Shown here in pieces: positions 1 through 9,164 of a stretch of DNA of 64,000 nt; position 1 is the stretch's first letter; every line of letters starts with the position of its first letter. Under the pieces are notes generated by a model. The model saw only the letters and a program-made list of their open reading frames with translations, had not been told where the DNA came from and made no database searches. The stretch comes from Clostridiales bacterium (lineage in GTDB: Bacteria > Bacillota > Clostridia > Monoglobales > Monoglobaceae). Location of the stretch: contig JAHZIG010000006.1 in NCBI GenBank assembly GCA_019419865.1, positions 86,642 through 150,641 of the forward strand. The letters run 5' to 3'. The translations under genes were made by a program, and so were the position numbers.

Positions 1-2
1 GC

Positions 3-698
3 ATGAGACGGGTTTATCAAGGACTTAACGAAAACGTAACCCCGATAAATATCGTCGATTCGCTGTTTGAAAAGGCGGAGGAGAAGATATATTTCAGTAC
101 GGATCACCACTGGACTCAGCGGGGCGCGTACTATGCGTACAGGGCGTTTTTGGATTATAACGACCTGGCTATAGAACCGTTGTCCGCGTTTGAGAACGTA
201 CCGAGCGACAGCTTCACAGGTTCGTTTGCCGAGGAGCTGAGCGGGATCGCGGGAGCGGAGAACGCGCTTAATAAAAATACCGAGACGCTGGAGAGATTCC
301 TGCCGATATACGATACCGAGGTCAATATATACTTAGACATGGAAACGAGTTTGAGGATCGGTTCGGTTCCGCTTGTCAACACGGGCAATAACAGCTACAG
401 CGCGTTTATCTCGGGAGATTATCCGCTTACGGTGATAGACAGCTCTGTGGGAAACGGAAGAAGTTTGGTCCTGATAAAGGATTCGTTCGGAGACGCGTTC
501 GCGACATGGGCGGTAAATAACTACAGCCGCATATATGTCGTAGACCTTCGCGGTTTTAACGGCGTCAGCGGAAACGACCATGAATTTGACATAGCCGAAT
601 TTTATGAACTGACCGGCTTCGACGATCTGATCATACTGAGCTATCCGACGTCGGTCGCGGCCGCCGATCTCAGAGCGGCGCTTGCGGGGCTGTTGTAG
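3..698 (+). CDS. DHHW-family cell-surface protein, C-terminal part
   Basis: Only the last 231 residues are in the window, and the true start may lie to the left of it. The signature Asp-His-His-Trp sits at visible residues 34-37, preceded by an FST and followed by TQRGAYYAY. This is typical of DHHW/AlgX-AlgJ-like proteins, SGNH-hydrolase relatives linked to O-acetylation of surface polysaccharides. A second motif, KDSFGDAF, at visible residues 159-166 fits the Ser-containing block of this family. The usual partner is a membrane-bound O-acyltransferase (MBOAT), which would lie upstream and cannot be seen. The family assignment is firm; the substrate is unknown. Confidence 0.8.
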   Translation: MRRVYQGLNENVTPINIVDSLFEKAEEKIYFSTDHHWTQRGAYYAYRAFLDYNDLAIEPLSAFENVPSDSFTGSFAEELSGIAGAENALNKNTETLERFLPIYDTEVNIYLDMETSLRIGSVPLVNTGNNSYSAFISGDYPLTVIDSSVGNGRSLVLIKDSFGDAFATWAVNNYSRIYVVDLRGFNGVSGNDHEFDIAEFYELTGFDDLIILSYPTSVAAADLRAALAGLL

Positions 699-775
699 TT
701 CTGCGGGGGCGGGAGGATAGCGAGAGTTTTTAATTCTTAAGATATAAATCGTTATATTGTTTTTTCAATATTAAA

Positions 776-804
776 AGGCATACCGCGGAAAATACGGTAT
801 GCCT
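776..804. terminator. Bidirectional terminator between the DHHW gene and glgP
   Basis: A perfect 10-bp stem (AGGCATACCG / CGGTATGCCT) has a 9-nt loop. On the minus strand it is followed by TTTTAAT and on the plus strand by GAATTTTTG. It can end both converging transcripts: the DHHW gene (stop at 698) and the glycogen phosphorylase gene (stop at 831). Confidence 0.85.
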
Positions 805-830
805 GAATTTTTGTTCCTTTATAATTTATA

Positions 831-3326
831 TTATCTTAAGCGCCAGATCTCTCTGTTGTAGTCCTCGATCGTTCTGTCGCTGCTGAAGAATCCGGCCTTG
901 GCGGTGTTTATTACCGCCTTGCGAGTCCAGGTATCCTGATCGCTCGCGTAGAGATCGGATACGTTAAGGCAGGCGTGCAGATACGATTCGAAGTCGGGCA
1001 GCAGCAGATACGGATCCGCGAAACCGTGATTGCCCTGTACGAGAGAGCTGTATATATCGTAGAACAAGTTGGCGTTATTATCCGAGAACGTTCCGTCTAC
1101 AAGCGTGTCTACGATTTTCTTGATTCCGCTGTTGGTAGCGTAGAGCTCCGGACTCGGCGAGCGGTTCGTCGAGTAGATGTTCAGCACCTCGTTGGAGTTC
1201 ATGCCGAAGATGAAGATGTTTTCGTCTCCGACCTGCTCGCGTATCTCGACGTTTGCGCCGTCCATCGTGCCTATTGTCAGCGCGCCGTTGAGCATCAGTT
1301 TCATATTGCCCGTGCCCGACGCCTCCTTGCTGGCGGTTGAGATCTGTTCGCTCAGGTTGGCCGCCGCGACTATCCTCTCGGCGATCGATACGTTGTAGTT
1401 CTCGATAAATACGACCTTTAGGATATCCTTTGTTCTCGGGTCGTTGTTTACCACCTTGGCCACGTTGTTTATATACTTGATGATGAGTTTCGCCATGTGG
1501 TAGCCGGGAGCCGCTTTCGCGCCGAAAATAAACGTCTCCGGCATCATGTTCGCGTTTGCGGGATCCTCTATGATCGATTTATAGCGGTAGACGATGTGGA
1601 ACGCCTTTAAAAGCTGGCGCTTATACTCGTGCAGACGCTTTATCTGAACGTCGAACAGCGAGTCGGGGTCTACGTCTATATCGTTCTGTTCTTTTATGAA
1701 TTTGGCGAGGCTCACTTTGTTGTCGTGTTTGATCTTGGCGAACTTTTCTCTGAACGCCGCGTCGTCCGCGTACGGGAGCAGATTCTCGAGCTGTCTGTAA
1801 TCCTTTATCCAGCCGTCTCCGATGGAGTCGCTGATAAGACCCGCAAGCTTCGGGTTCGCTTTGAGCAGCCATCTTCTGAAGGTCACGCCGTTCGTCATGT
1901 TCTTGAACTTATACGGATAGATGCTGTAGTAGTCCTTAAACGTCTCCTTTTTGAGTATTTCCGTATGGAGCGCCGCGACGCCGTTTATGCTGTGACAAGC
2001 GGTCAGACACAGATTCGCCATGCTCACCTGTCCGTCGTCTCTTATGACGGCCATGTACGAAATTTTGCCGTAGTCTCCGGGGAATCTTTCGTTTAAGAAT
2101 ATCCTCTGACGTCTGTCTATCTCGTGGATTATCTGACCGAGTCTCGGCAGAAGCGAATCCACCATGCTCATAGGCCATTTTTCGAGCGCTTCGCTGAGGA
2201 TAGTGTGGTTGGTGTAAGCGAAAGTTCTGTTTATTATGCTCCATGCGTCGTCCCACGAAAGACCTTCCTCGTCCATCAATATCCTCATAAGCTCAGGGAT
2301 AGCGATGGTCGGGTGGGTGTCGTTTATGTGTATCTGAACGTATTCGGGGATATCGAATATCGACAGCTTTTTCGCTTTATGCTTAGCGATTATCCATTGG
2401 ATTGTAGCCGATACGAAGAAATACTGCTGCTTAAGTCTTAAAAGCTTTCCTTCATAATGGTTATCCTCCGGATATAGTACCTTTGAGATAACTTCCGCGA
2501 GATCTCTGTTCTCGTTCGCTTTTACATAGTCGCCCTTGTTGAACTCGTTCATATTGATTATCTCGGGCGAACGCGCTTTCCACAGTCTCAGCGTGTTTAC
2601 CGTGTCGGTGTCGTAGCCTGTTATAGGCATATCATAGGGTTCGGCGATTACTGTGTTGTAATCGACGTGTCTGAATTTCATTCTTCCGTCCTCATAGTAC
2701 TGCTCTATGCGGCCGTTAAAGTGGACTTCTTTGGTGTCCTCCGGTCTCGCTATGTCCCAGACGTTACCGCTCTGGAGCCATGGATCCGGCATCTCTATCT
2801 GATATCCGTCCACGATCTTCTGCTTAAACAGCCCGTATTCGTATCTTATTCCGCAGCCGAACGCCGGAAGATCGAGGTTCGTTAAAGAATCGAGGAAACA
2901 AGCGGCCAATCTTCCAAGTCCGCCGTTGCCGAGACCCGCGTCGGTTTCGACTTCTTCGATATCCTCGAGCGAAAAGCCGAGCTCGTCGAGCGCGTCTTTA
3001 TAGACCTCGGTCTCGGTGATGTTCATCAGGTTGTTGCCCATAGCTCGACCCATCAAAAACTCGAACGAGAGATAATACAATTCCTTCTGAGGCTTGCCGT
3101 CCAGCTTATCGCGGTAGTTTACCCATTTTTCCATGATCTCGTCGCGTATCGTCAGCGACAATGCACGATATATTTCCATCTTATTGGCGTTTGCGATCTG
3201 CTTAGCGAAATAGCGGCGTACCTTGCCCGTGATCTCCGCCTTGATGAATTCCTTCTTCGCGTCGTATTCGGGCGTGCCCTTTACGAGCTTATGCGTAACC
3301 GGTTTAGTCGATTTGTTTTCTGACAT
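831..3326 (-). CDS. glgP: Glycogen/starch/alpha-glucan phosphorylase
   Basis: This cytoplasmic PLP enzyme releases glucose-1-phosphate from alpha-1,4-glucans. It is a family GT35 protein of 831 aa from the chosen ATG, normal for the family. Visible hallmarks are GLGNGGLGRLAACFLDS in the N-terminal half, IQIHINDTHP-like text (VQIHINDTHPTIAIPELMR) and the PLP-lysine block EASGTGNMKLMLNGA, with the lysine near residue 676. The start is ambiguous: ATG at 3326 has GGAGG 7 nt upstream, but an in-frame ATG at 3386 also has GGAGGG at good spacing and would add 20 residues. It stands alone, without other glg genes, and ends at a bidirectional terminator. The function is very secure. Confidence 0.96.
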   Translation of the reverse strand: MSENKSTKPVTHKLVKGTPEYDAKKEFIKAEITGKVRRYFAKQIANANKMEIYRALSLTIRDEIMEKWVNYRDKLDGKPQKELYYLSFEFLMGRAMGNNLMNITETEVYKDALDELGFSLEDIEEVETDAGLGNGGLGRLAACFLDSLTNLDLPAFGCGIRYEYGLFKQKIVDGYQIEMPDPWLQSGNVWDIARPEDTKEVHFNGRIEQYYEDGRMKFRHVDYNTVIAEPYDMPITGYDTDTVNTLRLWKARSPEIINMNEFNKGDYVKANENRDLAEVISKVLYPEDNHYEGKLLRLKQQYFFVSATIQWIIAKHKAKKLSIFDIPEYVQIHINDTHPTIAIPELMRILMDEEGLSWDDAWSIINRTFAYTNHTILSEALEKWPMSMVDSLLPRLGQIIHEIDRRQRIFLNERFPGDYGKISYMAVIRDDGQVSMANLCLTACHSINGVAALHTEILKKETFKDYYSIYPYKFKNMTNGVTFRRWLLKANPKLAGLISDSIGDGWIKDYRQLENLLPYADDAAFREKFAKIKHDNKVSLAKFIKEQNDIDVDPDSLFDVQIKRLHEYKRQLLKAFHIVYRYKSIIEDPANANMMPETFIFGAKAAPGYHMAKLIIKYINNVAKVVNNDPRTKDILKVVFIENYNVSIAERIVAAANLSEQISTASKEASGTGNMKLMLNGALTIGTMDGANVEIREQVGDENIFIFGMNSNEVLNIYSTNRSPSPELYATNSGIKKIVDTLVDGTFSDNNANLFYDIYSSLVQGNHGFADPYLLLPDFESYLHACLNVSDLYASDQDTWTRKAVINTAKAGFFSSDRTIEDYNREIWRLR

Positions 3327-3386
3327 TTTCTTTCCTCCCAACAATGGTATATGCTTAAAATTAAATAGAGGCAGTCTGTGCGACAT

Positions 3387-3948
3387 AATTTCCCTCCAAT
3401 CAATGATTGTGTACAATATGGCAAAGTTAAACGGCGATATTATTAAGTATATTAGGCCGCCGGCTTTCCTTACTGTTGTTTTTATTCCACAATATTCTCT
3501 ATTTTACCGTAAATACGTTTGAATTACAAGGTCTTTTATTTTAAAATAAGGTTAAATATGAAGAAAATCATCACAAAAATATTTCCATTTTATGTAAAGC
3601 GAGAGATAATAGACGTCTTTTTATTATTTATTTTTCCCTGTTAAAATAAAAAATATACCTGTTACTCTGAAAATAGTATTTTTATTGTAACTTAATACGC
3701 AATAAAAACTCTAAATAATAAAATATAATGTAGTAATTATAAAAAATATACATAGTGCACAAATTGGCCGGCGGAAGATAAAGAAAAGAGTGAGAATTAA
3801 CCAATTAAAATTTAGGCGGATAATTAGCCGGCTATGTTATATGCGTTTCTATGCGGATCGTAAATATTAGTATCTATATATTCGTTTTAGGGGCGTTTTA
3901 TGACGCGCAAGCATAATATAGCGGTAAATTTTAGCCGGGATTGCAATG
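3387..3948. other. AT-rich intergenic region between divergent glgP and ABC genes
   Basis: About 700 bases separate glgP from the solute-binding protein gene. The first part is very AT-rich, holds the glgP leader and promoter, and shows no convincing gene. A 64-aa minus-strand frame at 3887-4081 has no ribosome site and overlaps the ABC promoter, so I do not count it. Confidence 0.6.
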
Positions 3949-3977
3949 TTGACAAAAAAGCCCAATTAATATATAAT
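3949..3977 (+). promoter_or_regulatory. Consensus sigma-A promoter of the ABC uptake genes
   Basis: TTGACA at 3949-3954, a 17-bp spacer, and TATAAT at 3972-3977. This perfect match would start RNA near 3984 and give a leader of about 138 nt before the ATG. Confidence 0.85.
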
Positions 3978-4004
3978 ATTATAGTTAAAACGGACGATTT
4001 TATT

Positions 4005-4042
4005 GCGTTTGATAAAACGCGCCGCGCTCGGGCGCCGCGTTT
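4005..4042 (+). promoter_or_regulatory. Leader with mutually exclusive hairpins upstream of the solute-binding protein
   Basis: GCGTTT (4005-4010) pairs through a GATA loop with AAACGC (4015-4020). The same AAACGCG can instead pair with CGCGTTT (4036-4042) around a GC-rich loop. Two exclusive folds in a 5' leader can indicate attenuation or ligand sensing. There is no obvious terminator U-run, so the function is unproven. Confidence 0.35.
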
Positions 4043-4121
4043 AAGCTCGGGATTTATATCGTCGTTTATCGAATAAGTCAAAAAATAAATTAAATAAAAA
4101 TTAAATTAAAAAGGTGGGGTT

Positions 4122-4970
4122 ATGCTCATGAAACTTAAAAGAATATTTGCCGGGATCATGTCGGCGGCTATAGCGCTGTCTTTGTTCGGCTGCGCGTCCA
4201 CGACCGAGACGGCCGACACGCAGGGCGAAAGCGGTACGAGTCAGCAGGCGGAGGATACTTCGTGGACGGACGTTCAGGAAGCCGGAAAGATCGTAATAGG
4301 CGTGGACGATCAGTTCCCTCCGATGGGATTTAGAGACGACTCGGGCGAGATCGTTGGATTTGATATCGATCTGGCGAACGCCGTGTGTGAAAAACTTGGA
4401 GTTCAGGCGGAGATCAAGCCTATAGACTGGTCTGCGAAAGAAGCCGAGTTGGCCGCGGGAAGCATCGATCTGATCTGGAACGGATACACCGTTACCGACG
4501 AGAGAAGAGAAAAGGTATTGTTTACCGATCCGTATCTTGCCAACTCGCAGATAATTGTGACTAAAGAGGGCTACGGAGTTGAATCCAAGAACGATCTGAC
4601 CGGCGTAGAGGTCGGAGTTCAGGCTCAGAGCAGCGCGCTCGACGCTATCAACGCGGACGAACTCGGCGCGGAGATCAGCGCCAACCTTCGCGAGTACGAC
4701 ACGAACGTTACGGCGATGCTGGATCTGGATGCGGGCAACGTTAAGGCCGTCGTAATGGACGAGGTCGTAGCTAACTACTACATCTCGCAGCACCCGGGTT
4801 CGTACGTTATCCTTGACGAGAACTTCGGAAGCGAGGAGTACGCGGTGGGTATCAGACTCGGAAGCGAGGCTCTTAAGGATCGGATATCCACGGCCATAAA
4901 CGAGCTTAAAGCCGACGGAACCGCGGCCGAGATCTCGACCAAATGGTTCGGAGAAGATAAACTTCTGTAA
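4122..4970 (+). CDS. Amino-acid ABC transporter substrate-binding lipoprotein
   Basis: This is an extracellular family 3 solute-binding protein of 282 aa. A signal peptide ends in the lipobox LFGC, with Cys24 as the lipidation site. A low-complexity acidic linker follows, then the binding fold with the diagnostic GVDDQFPPMGFRD, GFDIDLANAV and WNGYTVTDERREKVLFTDPY blocks. This family binds polar amino acids and delivers them to a HisM/GlnP-type permease, which is encoded next downstream. The ribosome site AAGGTGGGG precedes two possible ATGs (4122 and 4128). The family is secure; the specific amino acid is not inferable. Confidence 0.93.
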   Translation: MLMKLKRIFAGIMSAAIALSLFGCASTTETADTQGESGTSQQAEDTSWTDVQEAGKIVIGVDDQFPPMGFRDDSGEIVGFDIDLANAVCEKLGVQAEIKPIDWSAKEAELAAGSIDLIWNGYTVTDERREKVLFTDPYLANSQIIVTKEGYGVESKNDLTGVEVGVQAQSSALDAINADELGAEISANLREYDTNVTAMLDLDAGNVKAVVMDEVVANYYISQHPGSYVILDENFGSEEYAVGIRLGSEALKDRISTAINELKADGTAAEISTKWFGEDKLL

Positions 4971-5105
4971 TAGGCTTAAAGCTAATACGCTCGATCTCCC
5001 CGCAGCCGGACTTTAGCGGCGCGGCGGAAAAATATTAGATTAAAATAATTTTCGGGGCTGCGGCGGATAGATCCCGCCGCGGTTTCGCGCGTCGGAGTGA
5101 TATAA
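4971..5105 (+). other. Intercistronic hairpin region between binding protein and permease
   Basis: This 135-nt gap has an inverted repeat (CCGCAGCC near 5000, GGCTGCGG near 5055) enclosing about 45 nt. Such structures between binding-protein and permease genes often stabilise the upstream mRNA, so that more binding protein is made than permease. That role is inference here. Confidence 0.35.
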
Positions 5106-5762
5106 ATGGATTTTCAGCATTTATGGTCTAATATTGTCGAAATATCCCGCGGGTTTGACGTTACGCTTACCATATTTATATGGACGCTGGTATTCTCGAT
5201 CCCGCTGGGGCTGTTGCTTGCGATCTTATCCCAGTCGAAAAGCGCGGTTGTGAGAAAATGCGTCGGAGTATATACTTGGGTTCTGCGCGGCACGCCGCTG
5301 ATGCTTCAAGTGTTTTTTATCTACTTTGGGATACCTATCATGACGGGCTACCAGGTAAGATTCGATAACTATACGGCGGGTCTGATAGGGTTTATTCTCA
5401 ATTATACCGCCTACTTCGCGGAGATCTTCAGAGGCGGGATCCAGAGCATAGAACGAGGTCAATACGAGGCCTCGAGCGCGCTCGGTTTCGGGTACATAAA
5501 CACGATGTTCAGGATAGTGCTGCCGCAGGCGATAAGGAATTCGCTTCCGGCGGTGGGCAACGAGACGATAACTCTTGTCAAGGATACGGCGCTCCTTGCG
5601 ATAATATCGCTGAAGGACATTTTGCAGTACGCGAAAGGTATCGTGTCGAGAGAGGTCAGCCTGACCCCGTTCCTGATAGTCGCCGTGTTCTATCTGGCGA
5701 TGACGTTTATCCTGACTCAGGTAATGAAGTATATGGAGAAGAGGTTTACCATAAAGAACTGA
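5106..5762 (+). CDS. Amino-acid ABC transporter permease (HisM/GlnP family)
   Basis: This 218-aa integral membrane protein has about five hydrophobic segments. It carries the conserved RGTPLMLQVFFIYFG block and the EAA loop (YEASSALGFGYINTMFRIVLPQAI region), which contacts the ATPase. It follows the solute-binding protein gene by 135 nt, with ribosome site GGAGTGATATAA. Together they form an amino-acid importer, but no ATP-binding subunit gene follows; the next gene is gap, on its own promoter. The ATPase must come from elsewhere in the genome. Confidence 0.93.
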   Translation: MDFQHLWSNIVEISRGFDVTLTIFIWTLVFSIPLGLLLAILSQSKSAVVRKCVGVYTWVLRGTPLMLQVFFIYFGIPIMTGYQVRFDNYTAGLIGFILNYTAYFAEIFRGGIQSIERGQYEASSALGFGYINTMFRIVLPQAIRNSLPAVGNETITLVKDTALLAIISLKDILQYAKGIVSREVSLTPFLIVAVFYLAMTFILTQVMKYMEKRFTIKN

Positions 5763-5945
5763 TATCAGTATCCGGCCGGATACCGGAGCGTCCTTATGTC
5801 ATAAGCGCATAAAACAGGATTGCACGCGCGCGGCGAAAGCGGAGGCGGGGCGCTTAAAATATTAGGACTGAGAGCCAATTTGAAACTAATCCGGTATAAT
5901 ATTAATAAAATTTAGGTAAAATGTTAATAAATATGATAAAAATAC
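5763..5945. other. Spacer with a perfect 16-bp palindrome
   Basis: Just after the permease stop lies the perfect palindrome GTATCCGGCCGGATAC (5768-5783). It lacks a T-run, so it is a weak terminator at best. The remaining sequence becomes very AT-rich towards the gap promoter. No gene is visible. Confidence 0.5.
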
Positions 5946-5974
5946 TTGAATAATTAACAAGTTTGAGGTAAAAT
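5946..5974 (+). promoter_or_regulatory. Promoter of gap
   Basis: TTGAAT (5946-5951), a 17-bp spacer and TAAAAT (5969-5974), in AT-rich DNA. It implies an untranslated leader of about 140 nt before gap. A similar TAGGTAAAAT string occurs about 60 bp upstream and could be a second promoter. Confidence 0.6.
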
Positions 5975-6121
5975 ATTACTGTTAAAATAATGGACTCGGT
6001 TTTGGATTTGTATAACGGGTCGTTTCGGCCGCGCTTGTTTGGGCGTTCGGCTGCGCGATCCGCCAAAGCGGGACTTAAAAAATAATAATACTTTATAATA
6101 CTTTTAGGAGGTACTTTTATT

Positions 6122-7159
6122 ATGTCAGTAAAAGTTGCTATTAACGGTTTTGGTCGTATTGGACGTCTTGCGTTCAGACAGATGTTTGAGGCCGAGGGTT
6201 ACGAGGTCGTTGCGATAAACGATTTGACGGCTCCTTCGATGCTTGCTGATCTTCTTAAGTACGATACCGCTCAGGGCGGATTCTGCGGAGTTATCGGCGA
6301 GAACCTTCACACGGTAGAGGCTGACGACGAGGCCGGCACGATCACTGTCGACGGACAAACCCTTAAGATCTATAAAGAGGCCGACGCTTCTAAGCTCCCC
6401 TGGGGCGAGATCGGCGTAGACGTTGTTTTGGAGTGCACGGGCTTCTATACGTCTAAGGCTAAATCGCAGGCTCATATAGACGCGGGCGCAAAGAAAGTCG
6501 TTATTTCGGCTCCTGCAGGAAACGACCTGCCGACTATCGTTTACTCGGTCAACGAGGGTACTCTGACTAAGGACGACACGATCATTTCGGCTGCGTCCTG
6601 TACCACAAACTGCTTGGCTCCTATGGCTAAAGCTCTTAACGATTACGCTCCGATCCAGTCCGGTATCATGTCTACGATCCACGCTTACACAGGCGATCAG
6701 ATGATCCTCGACGGTCCGCACAGAAAGGGAGATAAGAGAAGAGCGAGAGCCGGCGCGGCTAACATCGTTCCTAACTCGACCGGCGCGGCTAAGGCTATCG
6801 GTCTCGTTATCCCCGAGCTCAACGGCAAGCTCATCGGTTCGGCGCAGCGCGTTCCTGTTCCGACAGGTTCTACGACCATCCTTACGGCTGTCGTAAAAGG
6901 CGACAACGTAACGGTTGACGGAATCAACGCGGCTATGAAGGCGGCGGCTTCCGAGTCGTTCGGCTACAACACGGACCCGATCGTATCTTCCGACGTTATC
7001 GGTATGAGATACGGCTCGTTGTTCGACGCAACTCAGACGATGGTTTCCGAGATCGGCGACGGTCTGTACGAGGTTCAGGTCGTTTCTTGGTACGACAACG
7101 AGAACTCTTACACCAGCCAGATGGTAAGAACCATCAAATATTTCGCTGAACTCGGCTAA
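6122..7159 (+). CDS. gap: Glyceraldehyde-3-phosphate dehydrogenase, type I
   Basis: This glycolytic NAD-dependent enzyme is 345 aa, slightly longer than the usual 330-340. The N-terminal NAD-binding motif INGFGRIGR is at residues 7-15. The catalytic motif ASCTTNC has Cys160 as nucleophile. The phosphate-binding HAYTGDQ and the C-terminal [15 protein letters not shown] block are all present. A strong GGAGG ribosome site precedes the ATG. It is monocistronic with its own promoter and a strong terminator, and its 3' flank is the insertion point of the serine-recombinase island. Confidence 0.98.
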   Translation: MSVKVAINGFGRIGRLAFRQMFEAEGYEVVAINDLTAPSMLADLLKYDTAQGGFCGVIGENLHTVEADDEAGTITVDGQTLKIYKEADASKLPWGEIGVDVVLECTGFYTSKAKSQAHIDAGAKKVVISAPAGNDLPTIVYSVNEGTLTKDDTIISAASCTTNCLAPMAKALNDYAPIQSGIMSTIHAYTGDQMILDGPHRKGDKRRARAGAANIVPNSTGAAKAIGLVIPELNGKLIGSAQRVPVPTGSTTILTAVVKGDNVTVDGINAAMKAAASESFGYNTDPIVSSDVIGMRYGSLFDATQTMVSEIGDGLYEVQVVSWYDNENSYTSQMVRTIKYFAELG

Positions 7160-7167
7160 TATTTAAT

Positions 7168-8982
7168 TTAAGTGAATTTTATCATGAGGAGGATCGAGAG
7201 ATCCTCCTTTTTTATTTTATATAGCTGGATATAATGAATTATTAAACGCCCCCTCTGCTGCGGCTCTTTTGAACCATCATACAGAGGGGGCAATATATCG
7301 CTTGGCAAGTCCATTTCTGCATCCTCATCTTCTTTACTTCCGAAGAAACAGACACGCACGTTCTTACCATCCCATATAATTCTCTTGATAAACGTCCGTA
7401 AGGCTCTGCGCTTCTGTTCTACACTCATTCTGTCAAAGGATTCTGCAAATGATAACATCATATCTTTTACAAAATCAAACTCTGTATCAGATAACAATGC
7501 TTTTTTATTCAGAGCGTCTAATTCCTCGATTTTTATCTTGATATTTTCATTATCCTGATGTAATTCTTTGATTTTATCATTCACATAACCAGAGGTAATC
7601 TCATCTGTTTCCGATAACTTATCCAACAAGGTATTGATTTTCTTGCCATTCATCGCAAGCCGATCTTGTAATGTTTTAATTTGCTGTGTGTAATCATCAC
7701 TATTTTTATTGACAAGTTTTTTAGTATCACCCAACATCTTTAAAAACTCGCTATTTTCGTCAGACAGTTTCTTAATTTCTTCACAAATCATTCTGTCTAA
7801 CTCATTCCCATTAGGATTTTTTATATCACAGTCATATCTGTGGCTCTTTTCCTTTGTTTCACAGAGATACCCAAAACGTATATCGCCGTTTTCCAATATT
7901 CTGTTATAATTTTTAGGACGCATATATCCGCCGCAATTACCACATATAAGTAAACCAGAGAGCAATGCACTATTTTCTTTAGGTTTGCGATGATACTTAG
8001 ACCTGTTCAATTCCAGTATATTTTGCACCTTTATCCAGTCTTTACCACACACTAACCCCTCATGTTGTCCAACTGCTATAATCCAGTCACTAATATCTCT
8101 TGTTTCATTTGTTCCCTTAGCATTCTGTGTTGTTTTACTATAAGCAATAATGCCATGTAATCCATCAAATTCTGATTTCTCCATATATACACTGGCACCC
8201 TTATTCTCAAAGTAATTCCAAGCATCCTCATCTGCAATCATATATACAGGATTCGTAAGAATTGCTTTAATTGCATTAAACCAAAAACGGTTGCCATTTC
8301 TGGAACGCATTTGATTATCCTCTAAGTACTGCTCAAGTTTTGTTAGATTACCCCATTCTATAAATTTTCTGAACATAAGTTTGACTACTTTTGCTTCTTC
8401 ATCTACAACACTTAACGAATATGCTTTTCGCTCTCTGCCGTTTGCTGAAACACTCCCTGTTATAGGAATACTTTTATAGCCATGTGGTGTGCAACCACCT
8501 AACCATCTTCCCATTCGTGCAAGTGCATATTTATTATCTCTGATACGTTCTGCAATCGTTTCCCGTTCCATCTGTGCAAACACTGCCGCCATCTGCAACA
8601 TAGCTCTACCCATTGGAGTATTGGAATCATAATTTTCTGAATAGGAAACGAACATCACATTGAGAGAATCCAATTCCTCATAGATATTTGCAAAATCCGC
8701 TACACTTCTGCTAATACGATCTAATCTATAACATACAACCGCACGAATTTGTTTTGCTCGTACTGCTTTCATCATTTTTTGAAATTCTGGACGGTTTGTG
8801 TTCTTTCCAGAAAAACCCTCATCCTCGAAAACTACAATATCATCATCTGTAATATTGCTATATTTCTGGAACAGGTATTGACGGCATAACTCTATCTGGT
8901 TTGCTATACTCTCGCCTTTACCAGTAAACATTGATTTTCGGGAATAGATAGCAAATTTCCTAGTATCTTTTGAATCTTTCAT
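7168..8982 (-). CDS. Large serine recombinase (integrase) of the island
   Basis: This 604-aa protein has an N-terminal resolvase domain with the YSRKS motif (Ser17 as likely nucleophile) and the RLDRISRS block. A recombinase domain around residues 170-300 follows, then a zinc ribbon (CGNCGG with a later C..C set) and a C-terminal coiled coil. It is of the TnpX/TndX/phiC31 type and would excise and integrate the island. The last about 17 residues are encoded by the gap terminator and the stop codon is 8 nt from the gap stop, so the C-terminus is completed by host DNA. Ribosome site AAGGGG; own promoter at 9056-9084. Confidence 0.93.
   Translation of the reverse strand: MKDSKDTRKFAIYSRKSMFTGKGESIANQIELCRQYLFQKYSNITDDDIVVFEDEGFSGKNTNRPEFQKMMKAVRAKQIRAVVCYRLDRISRSVADFANIYEELDSLNVMFVSYSENYDSNTPMGRAMLQMAAVFAQMERETIAERIRDNKYALARMGRWLGGCTPHGYKSIPITGSVSANGRERKAYSLSVVDEEAKVVKLMFRKFIEWGNLTKLEQYLEDNQMRSRNGNRFWFNAIKAILTNPVYMIADEDAWNYFENKGASVYMEKSEFDGLHGIIAYSKTTQNAKGTNETRDISDWIIAVGQHEGLVCGKDWIKVQNILELNRSKYHRKPKENSALLSGLLICGNCGGYMRPKNYNRILENGDIRFGYLCETKEKSHRYDCDIKNPNGNELDRMICEEIKKLSDENSEFLKMLGDTKKLVNKNSDDYTQQIKTLQDRLAMNGKKINTLLDKLSETDEITSGYVNDKIKELHQDNENIKIKIEELDALNKKALLSDTEFDFVKDMMLSFAESFDRMSVEQKRRALRTFIKRIIWDGKNVRVCFFGSKEDEDAEMDLPSDILPPLYDGSKEPQQRGRLIIHYIQLYKIKKEDLSILLMIKFT
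7187..7213 (+). terminator. gap terminator, also the left junction of the island
   Basis: A perfect 9-bp stem AGGAGGATC / GATCCTCCT with loop GAGA is followed by a T-rich tail from 7208. It ends gap transcription. It also lies inside the last codons of the serine recombinase on the other strand, which marks it as the probable attachment region. Confidence 0.85.
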
Positions 8983-9055
8983 AAGTATATCCCCTTACTT
9001 GCTATTACCAAATATTCAACTATACAATCAATTTGAATATAACGGCTCTATTCTT

Positions 9056-9084
9056 ATTATAGCAAATAATCTGAGAAAAAGCAA
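9056..9084 (-). promoter_or_regulatory. Promoter of the island recombinase
   Basis: On the minus strand, TTGCTT (9084-9079), 17 bp, TATAAT (9061-9056). A CGAATTCGC motif lies 12 bp upstream of the -35 and may be an operator (see findings). Confidence 0.65.
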
Positions 9085-9104
9085 AAACTTTTTTACGAAT
9101 TCGC

Positions 9105-9149
9105 ACAAAAAGACCGTTTATGAGGTTTGAATTCGCTCATAAACGGTCT
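9105..9149 (-). terminator. Terminator of the two small island genes
   Basis: The 14-bp perfect stem AGACCGTTTATGAG / CTCATAAACGGTCT has an 11-nt loop that contains GAATTCG. On the minus strand it is followed by TTTTTG. It separates the small-gene operon from the recombinase. Confidence 0.8.
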
Positions 9150-9164
9150 AAAAGTAAGTGGATT

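Noticed and set aside
3887..4081. 64-aa minus-strand ORF before the ABC genes
   Set aside because: No ribosome site, and it overlaps a perfect promoter and the structured leader on the other strand.
4101..4793. 230-aa open frame antisense to the solute-binding protein
   Set aside because: Shadow of a clearly coding gene; GC-rich codon use in the host keeps antisense frames open, and no domain is recognisable. The same holds for long antisense frames at 6125-6721, 30187-30795, 32608-33312, 39399-40055 and 56933-57661.
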